A program made the position numbers and the translations under genes. Below, piece by piece: positions 54,996 to 63,318 of a stretch of 64,000 bases of DNA. The stretch is from contig NZ_CP010817.1 in the NCBI RefSeq assembly GCF_000833025.1, forward strand, positions 3,720,001-3,784,000. Reading direction: 5' to 3'. Below the pieces are notes generated by a model. It made no database searches and was not told the DNA's origin. It saw only the letters and a program-made list of their open reading frames with translations. Positions within the stretch are counted from its first letter, which is position 1. The number at the start of each line of letters is the position of its first letter. Source of the stretch: Myroides profundi. GTDB taxonomy: Bacteria > Bacteroidota > Bacteroidia > Flavobacteriales > Flavobacteriaceae.

Positions 54996-55355
54996 TTAAA
55001 AATTACATTTTATATAAGACCAACCTTCTTCTTGTTTTTCGATGATATAAACTAATCCTGAAGGTACGAATCCTACATTCTCGATAATATCTGATTTCTC
55101 TATTTTGCGAGCATTGATTGTATTCTCACACGCAAAGAATTGTATACCTTTTTGCATCACTGCCTTAAGAGGTTCTCCTACCATCGTCTTGCTTTTTCTA
55201 AGCATTCCGATACCAGGCCCATGCACGACTACTTGTATTGTTACATCCTCTTTCCAGTGATTTCTAACATTAGTTACATAAGTCATTAGTGCATTCTGTT
55301 CGTTAATGTTGTCTGTGTTTAATTGAAATACAACGTTGTGCTTTGTATTTTTCAT
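54996..55355 (-). CDS. DsrE/DsrF-like small protein
   Basis: This 119-residue protein has the DsrE fold pattern: HNVVFQLNTDNINEQNALM, DVTIQVVVHGPGIGMLRK, KGIQFFACENTINARKI and a final SGLVYIIEKQ. A cysteine sits in FFACENT, the position used for sulfur relay in DsrE proteins. Role in sulfur trafficking is plausible, and it is divergent from the sulfur module starting at 56013, but it is not proven. Confidence 0.78.
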   Translation of the reverse strand: MKNTKHNVVFQLNTDNINEQNALMTYVTNVRNHWKEDVTIQVVVHGPGIGMLRKSKTMVGEPLKAVMQKGIQFFACENTINARKIEKSDIIENVGFVPSGLVYIIEKQEEGWSYIKCNF

Positions 55356-55949
55356 AAGTATATCTATTTTTAAGTTTTGGGTTCTATTTTTTAAGTTCTA
55401 TAAAACTACTAAAAACCGCTCATATCGACTAATAAACTCTCACAAACTTTTGCTACTATTCTGTTCAAAATTTTATTCAGACCTAAATCTATCCTTTCAA
55501 AAAAAGGAATTTCTTTTTTTGTTTTTAGCATAAATAAGTTCCTATTTATACCCTAAATTCACTTTTAATACCTTCTTTTTTTAAAAAATTACCTCAAAAA
55601 CCATTTATAGGAGCAATCTTACTAAAAAAACGATTTACTTTTTTTACCACCAAAAAACAACAACACACTAGTTATCAATACAATAACCCTAAAAAACCCC
55701 TACACCACCTCAATCACAATACCCCCCTTACACCTAGTAAAATAAGGCTTTACAGGCATTTCCTTCGACAATACATGGACAATACCCCGAGAATGATGGA
55801 CGTAGAACTACTTTTGTCCAACAAGACACCTTTTATACACCCATCATTCTCCTCTTATCTCAGTATTACGTAGTATTAATTTTCACTTCCATTCTTATAT
55901 CAAATCATCTTTCATTATAAATGGTATACTAACAAAAAAGAAGTGCTGT
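55356..55949. other. Long intergenic region with interleaved inverted repeats
   Basis: The 657-bp gap has no convincing gene. It contains GAGAATGATGG (55789-55799) with CCATCATTCTC (55841-55851), an 11-bp inverted repeat, interleaved with the shorter pair GGACAA (55777-55782) and TTGTCC (55814-55819). A 32-codon ORF (55775-55873) overlaps these but looks like chance. Confidence 0.5.
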
Positions 55950-55993
55950 GTATCCTAGGTTACATTTCTTCTCAATTTTAATCGAGAACTTTG
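55950..55993 (+). promoter_or_regulatory. Palindromic operator and -7 box of the YeeE operon
   Basis: GTATC-CTAG-GTTAC (55950-55963) is a near-palindrome with 5-4-5 spacing. The -7-like box GAACTTTG begins exactly 36 nt after its first base, at 55986. The site would centre about 43 bp before the transcript start, typical of a class II Crp/Fnr activator. Confidence 0.6.
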
Positions 55994-56012
55994 TCTTATT
56001 AAATTAAATGTT

Positions 56013-56573
56013 ATGGAATGGATATATGGCCCATGGCCTTGGTATGTAGGAGGATTATTCATCGCTACTACACTTATATTACTTTTATTAATGGGTAAAT
56101 CTTTTGGGTTCTCTTCTAACCTACGCACCATGTGCTCGATGATGGGAGCAGGTAAGAGTTGTGATTTCTTCTGCTTTAACTGGAAAGCTCAGACGTGGAA
56201 CTTACTTTTCTTAGTAGGTACTATCCTAGGAGGGTTCATCGCACACCACTTCTTGAGTGTCGAGCCTGCAGCGATACCACTAGCCGATCAGACGATAGAG
56301 AAGTTACATACACTAGGTATAGAAAGTGCTGGCAAGGCATATATACCTACAGAGCTATTCTCTAATGAAGTATTCGGTTCTATTAAGTCTATCGGACTAC
56401 TACTATTAGCAGGGTTCTTCGTAGGATTTGGTTCTAGATATGCAGGAGGGTGTACTTCAGGGCATGCGATCAGCGGACTGAGTAATCTACAGTTACCTTC
56501 TTTAATAGCAGTAATTGGCTTCTTTATAGGAGGGTTAATTATGGTACACCTACTGTTCCCTTTTATTTTCTAA
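56013..56573 (+). CDS. YeeE/YedE family membrane protein, half 1
   Basis: The 186-residue protein has about five membrane helices and the signature RYAGGCTSGHAISGLS (about residues 147-162) with the conserved Cys, plus MCSMMGAGKSCDFF earlier. YeeE-type proteins take up thiosulfate or another small sulfur compound. The family is split here over two genes, this one and the next, which together make the full unit. Confidence 0.85.
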   Translation: MEWIYGPWPWYVGGLFIATTLILLLLMGKSFGFSSNLRTMCSMMGAGKSCDFFCFNWKAQTWNLLFLVGTILGGFIAHHFLSVEPAAIPLADQTIEKLHTLGIESAGKAYIPTELFSNEVFGSIKSIGLLLLAGFFVGFGSRYAGGCTSGHAISGLSNLQLPSLIAVIGFFIGGLIMVHLLFPFIF

Positions 56574-56610
56574 CACAAGTGATTAACAATATTTATATCA
56601 ATAAGATACA

Positions 56611-57024
56611 ATGAAAAAATTAGCCTATTTATTAGTCGGGATGCTTTTCGGGATAGGAATGTTTAAGTCTGGCGCGGCATCCTGGTTCAGAATATATGAA
56701 ATGTTCCAATTCGACAGCTTCCACATGTATGGGATTATGGGAACGGCATTAACTATCGCTGTTATCGCAACCTATATTATCAAGAAAAAGAATATCAAAG
56801 ACTTCTCTGGTAACCCAATAGAGTTCACCCCAAAAGAGAAGAGTGTACCCCGCTATCTAATAGGAGGTATCTTTTTCGGATTAGGATGGGCATTAGGAGG
56901 AGCTTGTCCTGGGCCTATGTTTGCCTTATTTGGAGCAGGTTTTTTACCTATTCTGATTGCGATCATCGGAGCATTATTAGGGACTTGGTTCTATGGACTG
57001 ATCAGAAAATGGCTTCCTCATTAA
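56611..57024 (+). CDS. YeeE/YedE family membrane protein, half 2 (DUF6691)
   Basis: The 137-residue protein has four membrane helices with the conserved GMFKSGAASWFRIYEMFQF and GWALGGACPGPMFALFGAG, the latter matching the second Cys-containing repeat of YeeE. It completes the importer together with the preceding gene. The 37-bp gap supports cotranscription. Confidence 0.85.
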   Translation: MKKLAYLLVGMLFGIGMFKSGAASWFRIYEMFQFDSFHMYGIMGTALTIAVIATYIIKKKNIKDFSGNPIEFTPKEKSVPRYLIGGIFFGLGWALGGACPGPMFALFGAGFLPILIAIIGALLGTWFYGLIRKWLPH

Positions 57025-57113
57025 TAATCAATATGGATTAAAGGAGCTAATACTTTTGATATATTGTCTCGATAAAGTAACTTAGAACCATTAATTCATT
57101 TGTTTATTCTTTT

Positions 57114-57746
57114 ATGGAACATATCATACGAAACAAGTACCGCTCTACCTTTGAGGAAAAGTTATTAGAAGAAATCATAGAAGTATCTACTATAAAAGAC
57201 TTTAAAGAAGGAGAAAAGTTGATGGAGATAGGAGAATACATCAAGAAGATTCCTCTACTCCTAGAAGGTGCTATCAAAATCATCAGAGAAGATCAGCGAG
57301 AGGGAGAGATCGTACTATACTATATAGAAGAAGGCGATACCTGCGCGATGACACTGACCTGCTGCTTAGGTGAGACGAAGAGTCAGGTGCGCTCTATAGC
57401 AGAACGCGATGGAAGTGTGGTCTTAGTTCCTGTAGGGAAAATGGATGAATGGCTGGTAAAATACAAGACTTGGCGAAACTTCGTACTCAACAGTTATAAC
57501 AACCGTATGAACGAGATGCTGACTGCCATAGATAGTCTTGCCTTCATGAATATGGAAGAACGTCTATGTAACTTACTGAGAAGTAAAGCGAAAATATACA
57601 ACAGTCGATTTATCAACAATACACATCAAGAATTAGCTGACGAACTAAATACCTCTAGAGTAGTAATCTCTAGAATACTAAAAACTTTAGAAAACGAAGG
57701 TATTATACAGCTCAATAGAAAATATATCGAGCTACTTAAGCCTTAA
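57114..57746 (+). CDS. Crp/Fnr family transcriptional regulator
   Basis: The 210-residue protein has a cNMP-binding-like beta-barrel (about residues 10-120) and a C-terminal HTH (NTHQELADELNTSRVVISRILK, about 175-196). Three cysteines in the barrel (DTCAMTLTCCLGE, about 83-95) could sense reactive sulfur or redox state. It lies between sulfur-importer and exporter genes. Two palindromes with the same 36-nt offset to -7 boxes (55950, 58550) are the probable binding sites; GTAACTTAG at 57077 may be a half site for autoregulation. Confidence 0.87.
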   Translation: MEHIIRNKYRSTFEEKLLEEIIEVSTIKDFKEGEKLMEIGEYIKKIPLLLEGAIKIIREDQREGEIVLYYIEEGDTCAMTLTCCLGETKSQVRSIAERDGSVVLVPVGKMDEWLVKYKTWRNFVLNSYNNRMNEMLTAIDSLAFMNMEERLCNLLRSKAKIYNSRFINNTHQELADELNTSRVVISRILKTLENEGIIQLNRKYIELLKP

Positions 57747-57754
57747 GTACAGAT

Positions 57755-58546
57755 ATGGATTATACAGCATTAATAGGGTATGCTCTAGCCTTACTTATCG
57801 GGATATCACTAGGTCTTATCGGTAGTGGTGGGTCTATACTCACCGTGCCTATCCTCGTGTATATCATGAAGGTAGAGCCCTTCGTAGCTACAGCATACTC
57901 ACTATTCATAGTAGGATCTACTTCCCTAGTAGGAGGTATAAAAAACTATATAGACAAAAAAGTAGATCTAAAAACAGTATTACTCTTCGGGATACCCTCT
58001 GTCATCACAGTATATATCACGAGAGCCTACTTACTCCCACTTGTACCAGATGTAATATCCATCGGTAGCTGGAGTATAGATAAGAATATTGTGCTGATGA
58101 TCTTATTTGCCCTAGTGATGTTCAATTCGGCGACTAAAATGATCAGACCCAAAAAAGAGATAGAGGTACAAGATACTAAGCCAGCCTTATCAGGGTTAGT
58201 ATTACAAGGTATCCTAATCGGACTACTAGCAGGTACAGTAGGTGCTGGAGGAGGGTTCTTAATCATACCTGCCTTAGTCTTATTTGCCAAGATGCCTATG
58301 AGACAAGCTGTCGGTACCTCACTATGCATTATCGCTATACAGTCCTTAATAGGATTCTTAGGTGATCTAGGTCATACCGCTATGGACTGGGCGATGCTAC
58401 TTACTTTTAGTGGAATATCTATGGTAGGAATCTTCATCGGGATCTATTTAACAAAGTACGTTCCTGATAAAAATTTAAAAAAGAGCTTTGGTTATTTCGT
58501 ACTAATCATGGCTATTTATATCCTAATTAAGGAAGTGTTTTTATAG
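57755..58546 (+). CDS. Sulfite exporter TauE/SafE family membrane protein
   Basis: The 263-residue protein has eight or so membrane helices in two similar halves, with GLIGSGGSILTVPILVYIM (about residues 20-38) and GLLAGTVGAGGGFLIIPALV (about 153-172) as the duplicated signature. It starts 8 bp after the regulator gene. In sulfur modules it exports sulfite or a related anion formed by persulfide oxidation, which fits the dioxygenase gene next. Confidence 0.88.
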   Translation: MDYTALIGYALALLIGISLGLIGSGGSILTVPILVYIMKVEPFVATAYSLFIVGSTSLVGGIKNYIDKKVDLKTVLLFGIPSVITVYITRAYLLPLVPDVISIGSWSIDKNIVLMILFALVMFNSATKMIRPKKEIEVQDTKPALSGLVLQGILIGLLAGTVGAGGGFLIIPALVLFAKMPMRQAVGTSLCIIAIQSLIGFLGDLGHTAMDWAMLLTFSGISMVGIFIGIYLTKYVPDKNLKKSFGYFVLIMAIYILIKEVFL

Positions 58547-58549
58547 TTT

Positions 58550-58593
58550 GTAACCTAAGTTACTGTCATTTTAAAAACATCTTCTTACTTTTA
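58550..58593 (+). promoter_or_regulatory. Palindromic operator and -7 box of the persulfide dioxygenase gene
   Basis: GTAAC-CTAA-GTTAC (58550-58563) is a perfect 5-4-5 palindrome. The -7-like TACTTTTA begins 36 nt after its first base, at 58586. This spacing is identical to that at 55950, so both sites are probably read by the same Crp/Fnr-type activator. Confidence 0.65.
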
Positions 58594-58619
58594 CTTCAAA
58601 CAAAGAAATAAACTACAAT

Positions 58620-60050
58620 ATGAAAATAGAACAAATTTATACAGGATGTTTAGCTCAAGGAGCTTACTATATAGAGAGCAACGGAGAAGTTGCAATCATC
58701 GATCCACTAAGAGAGGTACAGCCTTACTTAGACAGAGCGGCTAAAGATAATGCGACGATTAAATATATCTTCGAAACACACTTCCACGCAGACTTCGTGA
58801 GTGGACACGTTACATTAGCTGAGAAAACAAACGCTCCTATCGTATATGGACCAAATGCTAACCCAACATTTAAGGCACATATTGCTACAGATGGAGAGGT
58901 ATTTAAAATAGGAAATATCACAATCACAGCATTACATACTCCTGGTCATACGATGGAGAGTACTACGTACTTACTAAAAGATGAGAATGGAAAAGATCAC
59001 GCTATCTTCAGTGGAGATACATTATTCTTAGGTGATGTAGGTCGTCCTGACTTAGCTCAGAAAGCGGCTGACTTGACTCAAGAGCAATTAGCGGCTACAC
59101 TATACAATAGCTTACGCACGAAGATTATGCCATTAGCAGATGACGTTATCGTATATCCTGCACATGGTGCTGGGTCTGCGTGTGGAAAGAACTTAAGCAA
59201 AGAAACTGTTGGTACACTAGGAGATCAAAAACAAACGAACTATGCGCTACGTGCTGATATGACAGAAGCAGAATTCGTAAAAGAAGTAACTGATGGTCTA
59301 CTACCTCCTCCTGCATACTTCCCATTAAATGTGAAGTTAAATAAAGAAGGATATGAGAATGTAGAGACGATCATCAGTAACAACAAAGCGCTTACTCCAA
59401 AAGAGTTTCAAGCTTTAGCAGAAGAGTCTGGTGCCTTATTATTAGATGTGCGTTCTGCTTCAGACTTCGCTAGTGGACATATACCAGGAGCTATCTTTAT
59501 CGGATTAGATGGTCAATTCGCTCCTTGGGTAGGTGCATTAATCACAGATATTAAACAGCCTATCTTATTAATCACTCCAGAAGGACGTGAAGAAGAAGCT
59601 GTGATCCGTCTATCTCGTGTAGGGTATGACAATACACTAGGGTACTTAAAAGGAGGGTTCTCTACTTGGAAAACAGAAGGATTTGAATACGATACTGTAC
59701 AACAAGTAACAGCAGAAGAACTAGCTGATAAAATAGCGAATGAGGATATAAAAGTAGTAGATGTACGTAAGCCTGGAGAATACAATTCTGCTCATATCGA
59801 CTATAAAAACTTGACTCATTCCCCATTAGATTATATCAATGAGCATATCGCTGACTTCCCAACAGAAGGTAAATTCTTTATCCACTGTGCTGGAGGGTAC
59901 CGTTCATTAATCGCGTCTTCTATTCTAAAAGCTAGAGGATACCACAATATGATCGATGTAATCGGAGGTTTTGGCGCTATCAAGAACACTTCTATCCCAT
60001 TATTAGAAGGAGGTAGCTGTACAGCAACATGTCCAACAACTAAACAATAA
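58620..60050 (+). CDS. Persulfide dioxygenase-rhodanese fusion (CstB-like)
   Basis: Residues 1 to about 250 are a metallo-beta-lactamase-fold persulfide dioxygenase (THFHADFVSGH metal site, HTPGHTMESTTY, FSGDTLFLGDVGRPDL). Then come two rhodanese-like domains: the first (LLLDVRSASDFASGHIPGA, then TPEGREEE) has no active-site Cys, the second has it in FIHCAGGYRS. This order matches staphylococcal CstB, which oxidises persulfides to sulfite and thiosulfate. A Cys-rich tail (GGSCTATCPTTKQ) follows. It leads a transcript with thioredoxin. Confidence 0.92.
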   Translation: MKIEQIYTGCLAQGAYYIESNGEVAIIDPLREVQPYLDRAAKDNATIKYIFETHFHADFVSGHVTLAEKTNAPIVYGPNANPTFKAHIATDGEVFKIGNITITALHTPGHTMESTTYLLKDENGKDHAIFSGDTLFLGDVGRPDLAQKAADLTQEQLAATLYNSLRTKIMPLADDVIVYPAHGAGSACGKNLSKETVGTLGDQKQTNYALRADMTEAEFVKEVTDGLLPPPAYFPLNVKLNKEGYENVETIISNNKALTPKEFQALAEESGALLLDVRSASDFASGHIPGAIFIGLDGQFAPWVGALITDIKQPILLITPEGREEEAVIRLSRVGYDNTLGYLKGGFSTWKTEGFEYDTVQQVTAEELADKIANEDIKVVDVRKPGEYNSAHIDYKNLTHSPLDYINEHIADFPTEGKFFIHCAGGYRSLIASSILKARGYHNMIDVIGGFGAIKNTSIPLLEGGSCTATCPTTKQ

Positions 60051-60054
60051 TACA

Positions 60055-60372
60055 ATGAGTAATTTTCAAGAGTTAATCGATAGAGATCAGTTAACTTTAG
60101 TTGATTTCTTCGCTACATGGTGCGGTCCATGTCAGATGCTAGCCCCTGTGCTAGAGGAAGTAAAAAAAGAGCTACAAGATGATATCTCTATTATCAAAAT
60201 AGACGTAGATAAGAATACGGCTCTTACCACACAATATAGCACACAATACCAGATGAGAGGTGTACCTACACTAATGCTTTTTAGAAAAGGTAAACTGCTG
60301 TGGAAACAGTCTGGATATATGGATAAACAGACGCTACTAGGTCATATCGATCAGTATAAACATAATTATTAA
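60055..60372 (+). CDS. Thioredoxin
   Basis: This 105-residue protein has the standard active site WCGPC (about residues 22-26) in FFATWCGPCQM, IIKIDVDKN and the cis-proline loop RGVPTLMLFRKG. It starts 5 bp after the dioxygenase gene and probably reduces persulfides or disulfides made by it. A strong terminator follows. Confidence 0.93.
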   Translation: MSNFQELIDRDQLTLVDFFATWCGPCQMLAPVLEEVKKELQDDISIIKIDVDKNTALTTQYSTQYQMRGVPTLMLFRKGKLLWKQSGYMDKQTLLGHIDQYKHNY

Positions 60373-60410
60373 AATAAGGCTACTCTATCAAGAGTAGCCT
60401 TATTTTTTCT
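60372..60410 (+). terminator. Terminator of the sulfur module
   Basis: The 15-bp stem AAATAAGGCTACTCT/AGAGTAGCCTTATTT is followed by T. Confidence 0.9.
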
Positions 60411-60508
60411 AATACTATTCAAATATTAAAACCCTACTATTTATCAGATTTTCAATTTATTATAATTAATATTATATATTTATAACAATTAACCTTAATT
60501 ACTAATTT

Positions 60509-63244
60509 ATGAAAAAAATAGTTTACACGCTTATGTTCGCATTGACAATAAGTGCTGCAGATTGCGCTTATGCGCAACAGAAAGAGAAACCAACTTTCGT
60601 CACCTCTGTTGAAGACATTAAAGAATACAAACTATCTAATGGACTCAAGGTTCTATTACTTCCTGATGCTACTCAGAATAATGTGATAGTTAATATTGTG
60701 TACAATGTAGGGTCTAAACATGAGGGGTATGGTGAGAAAGGTATGGCTCACCTATTAGAGCACATGCTTTTTAAAAGCACTACTAAACTAGGTGATATTA
60801 AGAAGATGTTATCTGATAAAGGCGGGAGAGCCAATGGTACTACTTGGTATGACCGTACTAACTATTATGAAGTATTCGCTGCGACCGATGAGAATTTAGC
60901 TTGGGCATTAGAGATGGAAGCAGATCGTATGATCAATGCTACTATACTTCAATCTGATTTAGACAAGGAATTCTCTGTAGTTCGAAACGAGTTTGAGATA
61001 GGTGAGAACAGTCCTACTGGCGTACTTATGGAAAGAACTATAAATACAGCTTATTTATGGCATAACTACGGACTAAGTACTATCGGGTCAAAAGAAGACA
61101 TCGAACGCGTTAAAACACCTCAATTAAGACGATTCTATGAGAAATACTACCAGCCTGATAATGCTACTCTAGTGATAGCAGGTAAGTTCGATGAAGCGAA
61201 AGCTCTAAAATACGTAGAGGACTACTTCTCTGTAATTCCTAAGCCGAAACGTGTATTAGACGAAATCTTCACTGTAGAGCCTGCTCAGGATGGTGAGAAG
61301 TTCATAGAGGTAAGACGTGCAGGGGACTCGAAGCACATACAGGTGCTATATCACACAGCATCTTATGCAGATAAAGACTTTGCGGCATTAACTGCATTAG
61401 AATCTATCTTGAATAATGATCCTTCAGGGTATTTATATAAAGAGCTAGTAGAGACTAAGAAAGTATCAAGTTTATGGGCGTTTAGTCCTACAGTAAGGGA
61501 TGCTAGTTTCATCTTATTTAATTTTGACTTACCAAATGATAAAGACCAAAAACAATCATTACAGGAGATTAAAGCTTCTCTAGCTAAAGTAGGTTCTTTT
61601 AAATATACACAAGAAGACTTAGACAGAGCTAAAACTACAATACTTAAGAAATTAGAGAACATTAAGAACAACTCTATTAGTACAGCCATTAACTTGACAG
61701 AGATAATCGGTGCAGGTGATTATAGATTAGCTAATCTATATCGAGACAATATAGAGAACTTAAAACTAGAGGATATCAATAGAGTAGCGAACAAGTACTT
61801 TAAAGATAATAACCGTACTGTAGGTATGTTCGTCCCTTCTAAAGACGAAGTAAGAGTGAAAGCTGATGAGTTCCAAAACAAAGATATCAAGGCTTTAGTA
61901 GAGAACTATAAAGGAAGAGAGGCTACGGCTGAGTTACGTCCTTTCGAAGCTAGTATCGCTAACCTACAGAAGAACTATTCTACTAATAAGTTGAAGAATG
62001 GCTTTAAGTACGGTGTGATAGACAAAGATATCAAAGGAGAAAAAGTTATAATGAACATCTCTCTACCTGTAGGTAATCAACAAAACTTGCTTAATAAACA
62101 ATACATCGGAAGTATGACTGCGTCGTTAATAACAGCAGGTACTAAGACGATGACTAAACAACAGATAAAAGATAAGCTTGACCAACTAAAGGCTTCTGTT
62201 TATATCAACTTTAATGGTCAACATATTAACATTAACGTATCTGCTTATAGAAATACAATAGATGAGACGATGAAGGTGCTTAAGGATGTCTTGACTAACC
62301 CTCTATTCCCTGAGTCTGAATTAGAAAAGCTTAAGCTAGAGAACATCACTTACTTAGAATCTCAATTAAACGATCCCCAGTCGTTAGCCTTTACTAAAAT
62401 AGCACAGTTGACAGAAAAAGAGGATAAAGGTAGTATCTACTACACTCCTTCTGTACAAGAAACTATAGATGGGATAAAAAGTGTTAAGGTAAGTGAGATT
62501 AAAGAGTTCTATACTAACTTCTTCGGTGCGAATAATGGTATCGCTACTACGGTGGGTATCCAAGATAAAAAGCAAGTAGATAAGTTATTTGAAGATACTT
62601 TTGGCAACTTTAATAGTAAGGCGAAGTATGAGAAAGCTTATCCTAAGTATGCTAACACTAAACAATCTAAAGAGGTATTCCAAACACCTGACAAAGAGAA
62701 TGCTGTAGCTGTAGGTAAACTTGACTTCGAGATGAATAAAAACAACCCTGACTATGCTGCTTTAGTATTCGCTAATGAAGTAATGGGTGGTGGATTCATG
62801 ACTGCTCGTATTCCTCAACGTCTTCGTGAGAAAGAAGGTATAAGTTATGGTGCAGGAACTTCGTTAAATGTGGCTACTGACCCGAATAGCAAAAATGCTA
62901 GCTGGATGATCTATGCGTTTATGAATCCTACTAAGCGCGCTGATGTAGAGAAAGCAATAGGTGAAGAGTTTAATAAGTTAGTTACTACAGGTATTACAGA
63001 AGAGGAACTATTGGCTAATAAGACAAGTTGGAAAAGTACTAGACAGACTAATCTAGGCCTTGACAACTATCTAATCAACCTTTCTTCTACTTTCTTATTA
63101 TATGACATTCCATTTAGTGACTTCGAGAAGTTAAATGCTGAGATAGACAAACTAACTGTCAAACAAGTGAACGACGCTGCTAAAAAGTACTTACAGCCTT
63201 CTAAATTCACTTCAGTATATGCAGGTGATTTTACTAAAAAATAA
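60509..63244 (+). CDS. Secreted M16 (insulinase) family zinc peptidase
   Basis: A signal peptide (ending near AYAQQ) precedes two M16 halves totalling 911 residues. The N-terminal half has the active inverted zinc motif HLLEH (in GMAHLLEHMLFKS, about residues 79-91) with the downstream Glu region; the C-terminal half (from about 490) lacks HxxEH and is the usual inactive partner. The enzyme probably degrades peptides in the periplasm. The gene is alone and ends at a shared terminator. Confidence 0.93.
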   Translation: MKKIVYTLMFALTISAADCAYAQQKEKPTFVTSVEDIKEYKLSNGLKVLLLPDATQNNVIVNIVYNVGSKHEGYGEKGMAHLLEHMLFKSTTKLGDIKKMLSDKGGRANGTTWYDRTNYYEVFAATDENLAWALEMEADRMINATILQSDLDKEFSVVRNEFEIGENSPTGVLMERTINTAYLWHNYGLSTIGSKEDIERVKTPQLRRFYEKYYQPDNATLVIAGKFDEAKALKYVEDYFSVIPKPKRVLDEIFTVEPAQDGEKFIEVRRAGDSKHIQVLYHTASYADKDFAALTALESILNNDPSGYLYKELVETKKVSSLWAFSPTVRDASFILFNFDLPNDKDQKQSLQEIKASLAKVGSFKYTQEDLDRAKTTILKKLENIKNNSISTAINLTEIIGAGDYRLANLYRDNIENLKLEDINRVANKYFKDNNRTVGMFVPSKDEVRVKADEFQNKDIKALVENYKGREATAELRPFEASIANLQKNYSTNKLKNGFKYGVIDKDIKGEKVIMNISLPVGNQQNLLNKQYIGSMTASLITAGTKTMTKQQIKDKLDQLKASVYINFNGQHININVSAYRNTIDETMKVLKDVLTNPLFPESELEKLKLENITYLESQLNDPQSLAFTKIAQLTEKEDKGSIYYTPSVQETIDGIKSVKVSEIKEFYTNFFGANNGIATTVGIQDKKQVDKLFEDTFGNFNSKAKYEKAYPKYANTKQSKEVFQTPDKENAVAVGKLDFEMNKNNPDYAALVFANEVMGGGFMTARIPQRLREKEGISYGAGTSLNVATDPNSKNASWMIYAFMNPTKRADVEKAIGEEFNKLVTTGITEEELLANKTSWKSTRQTNLGLDNYLINLSSTFLLYDIPFSDFEKLNAEIDKLTVKQVNDAAKKYLQPSKFTSVYAGDFTKK

Positions 63245-63263
63245 AGCAAATAAACTTTAAATA

Positions 63264-63295
63264 AAAAGCCGATTGATTACTCAATCGGCTTTTAC
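63264..63295. terminator. Bidirectional terminator between the M16 gene and the final partial gene
   Basis: AAAAGCCGATTGA/TCAATCGGCTTTT form a 13-bp stem with loop TTAC, flanked by A and T runs on both sides. Confidence 0.9.
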
Positions 63296-63318
63296 ATTTA
63301 TATACACTAGTCCATTTA

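Noticed and set aside
55775-55873. 32-codon ORF in the gap before the sulfur module
   Set aside because: It coincides with the inverted repeats and has no ribosome site or recognisable features.
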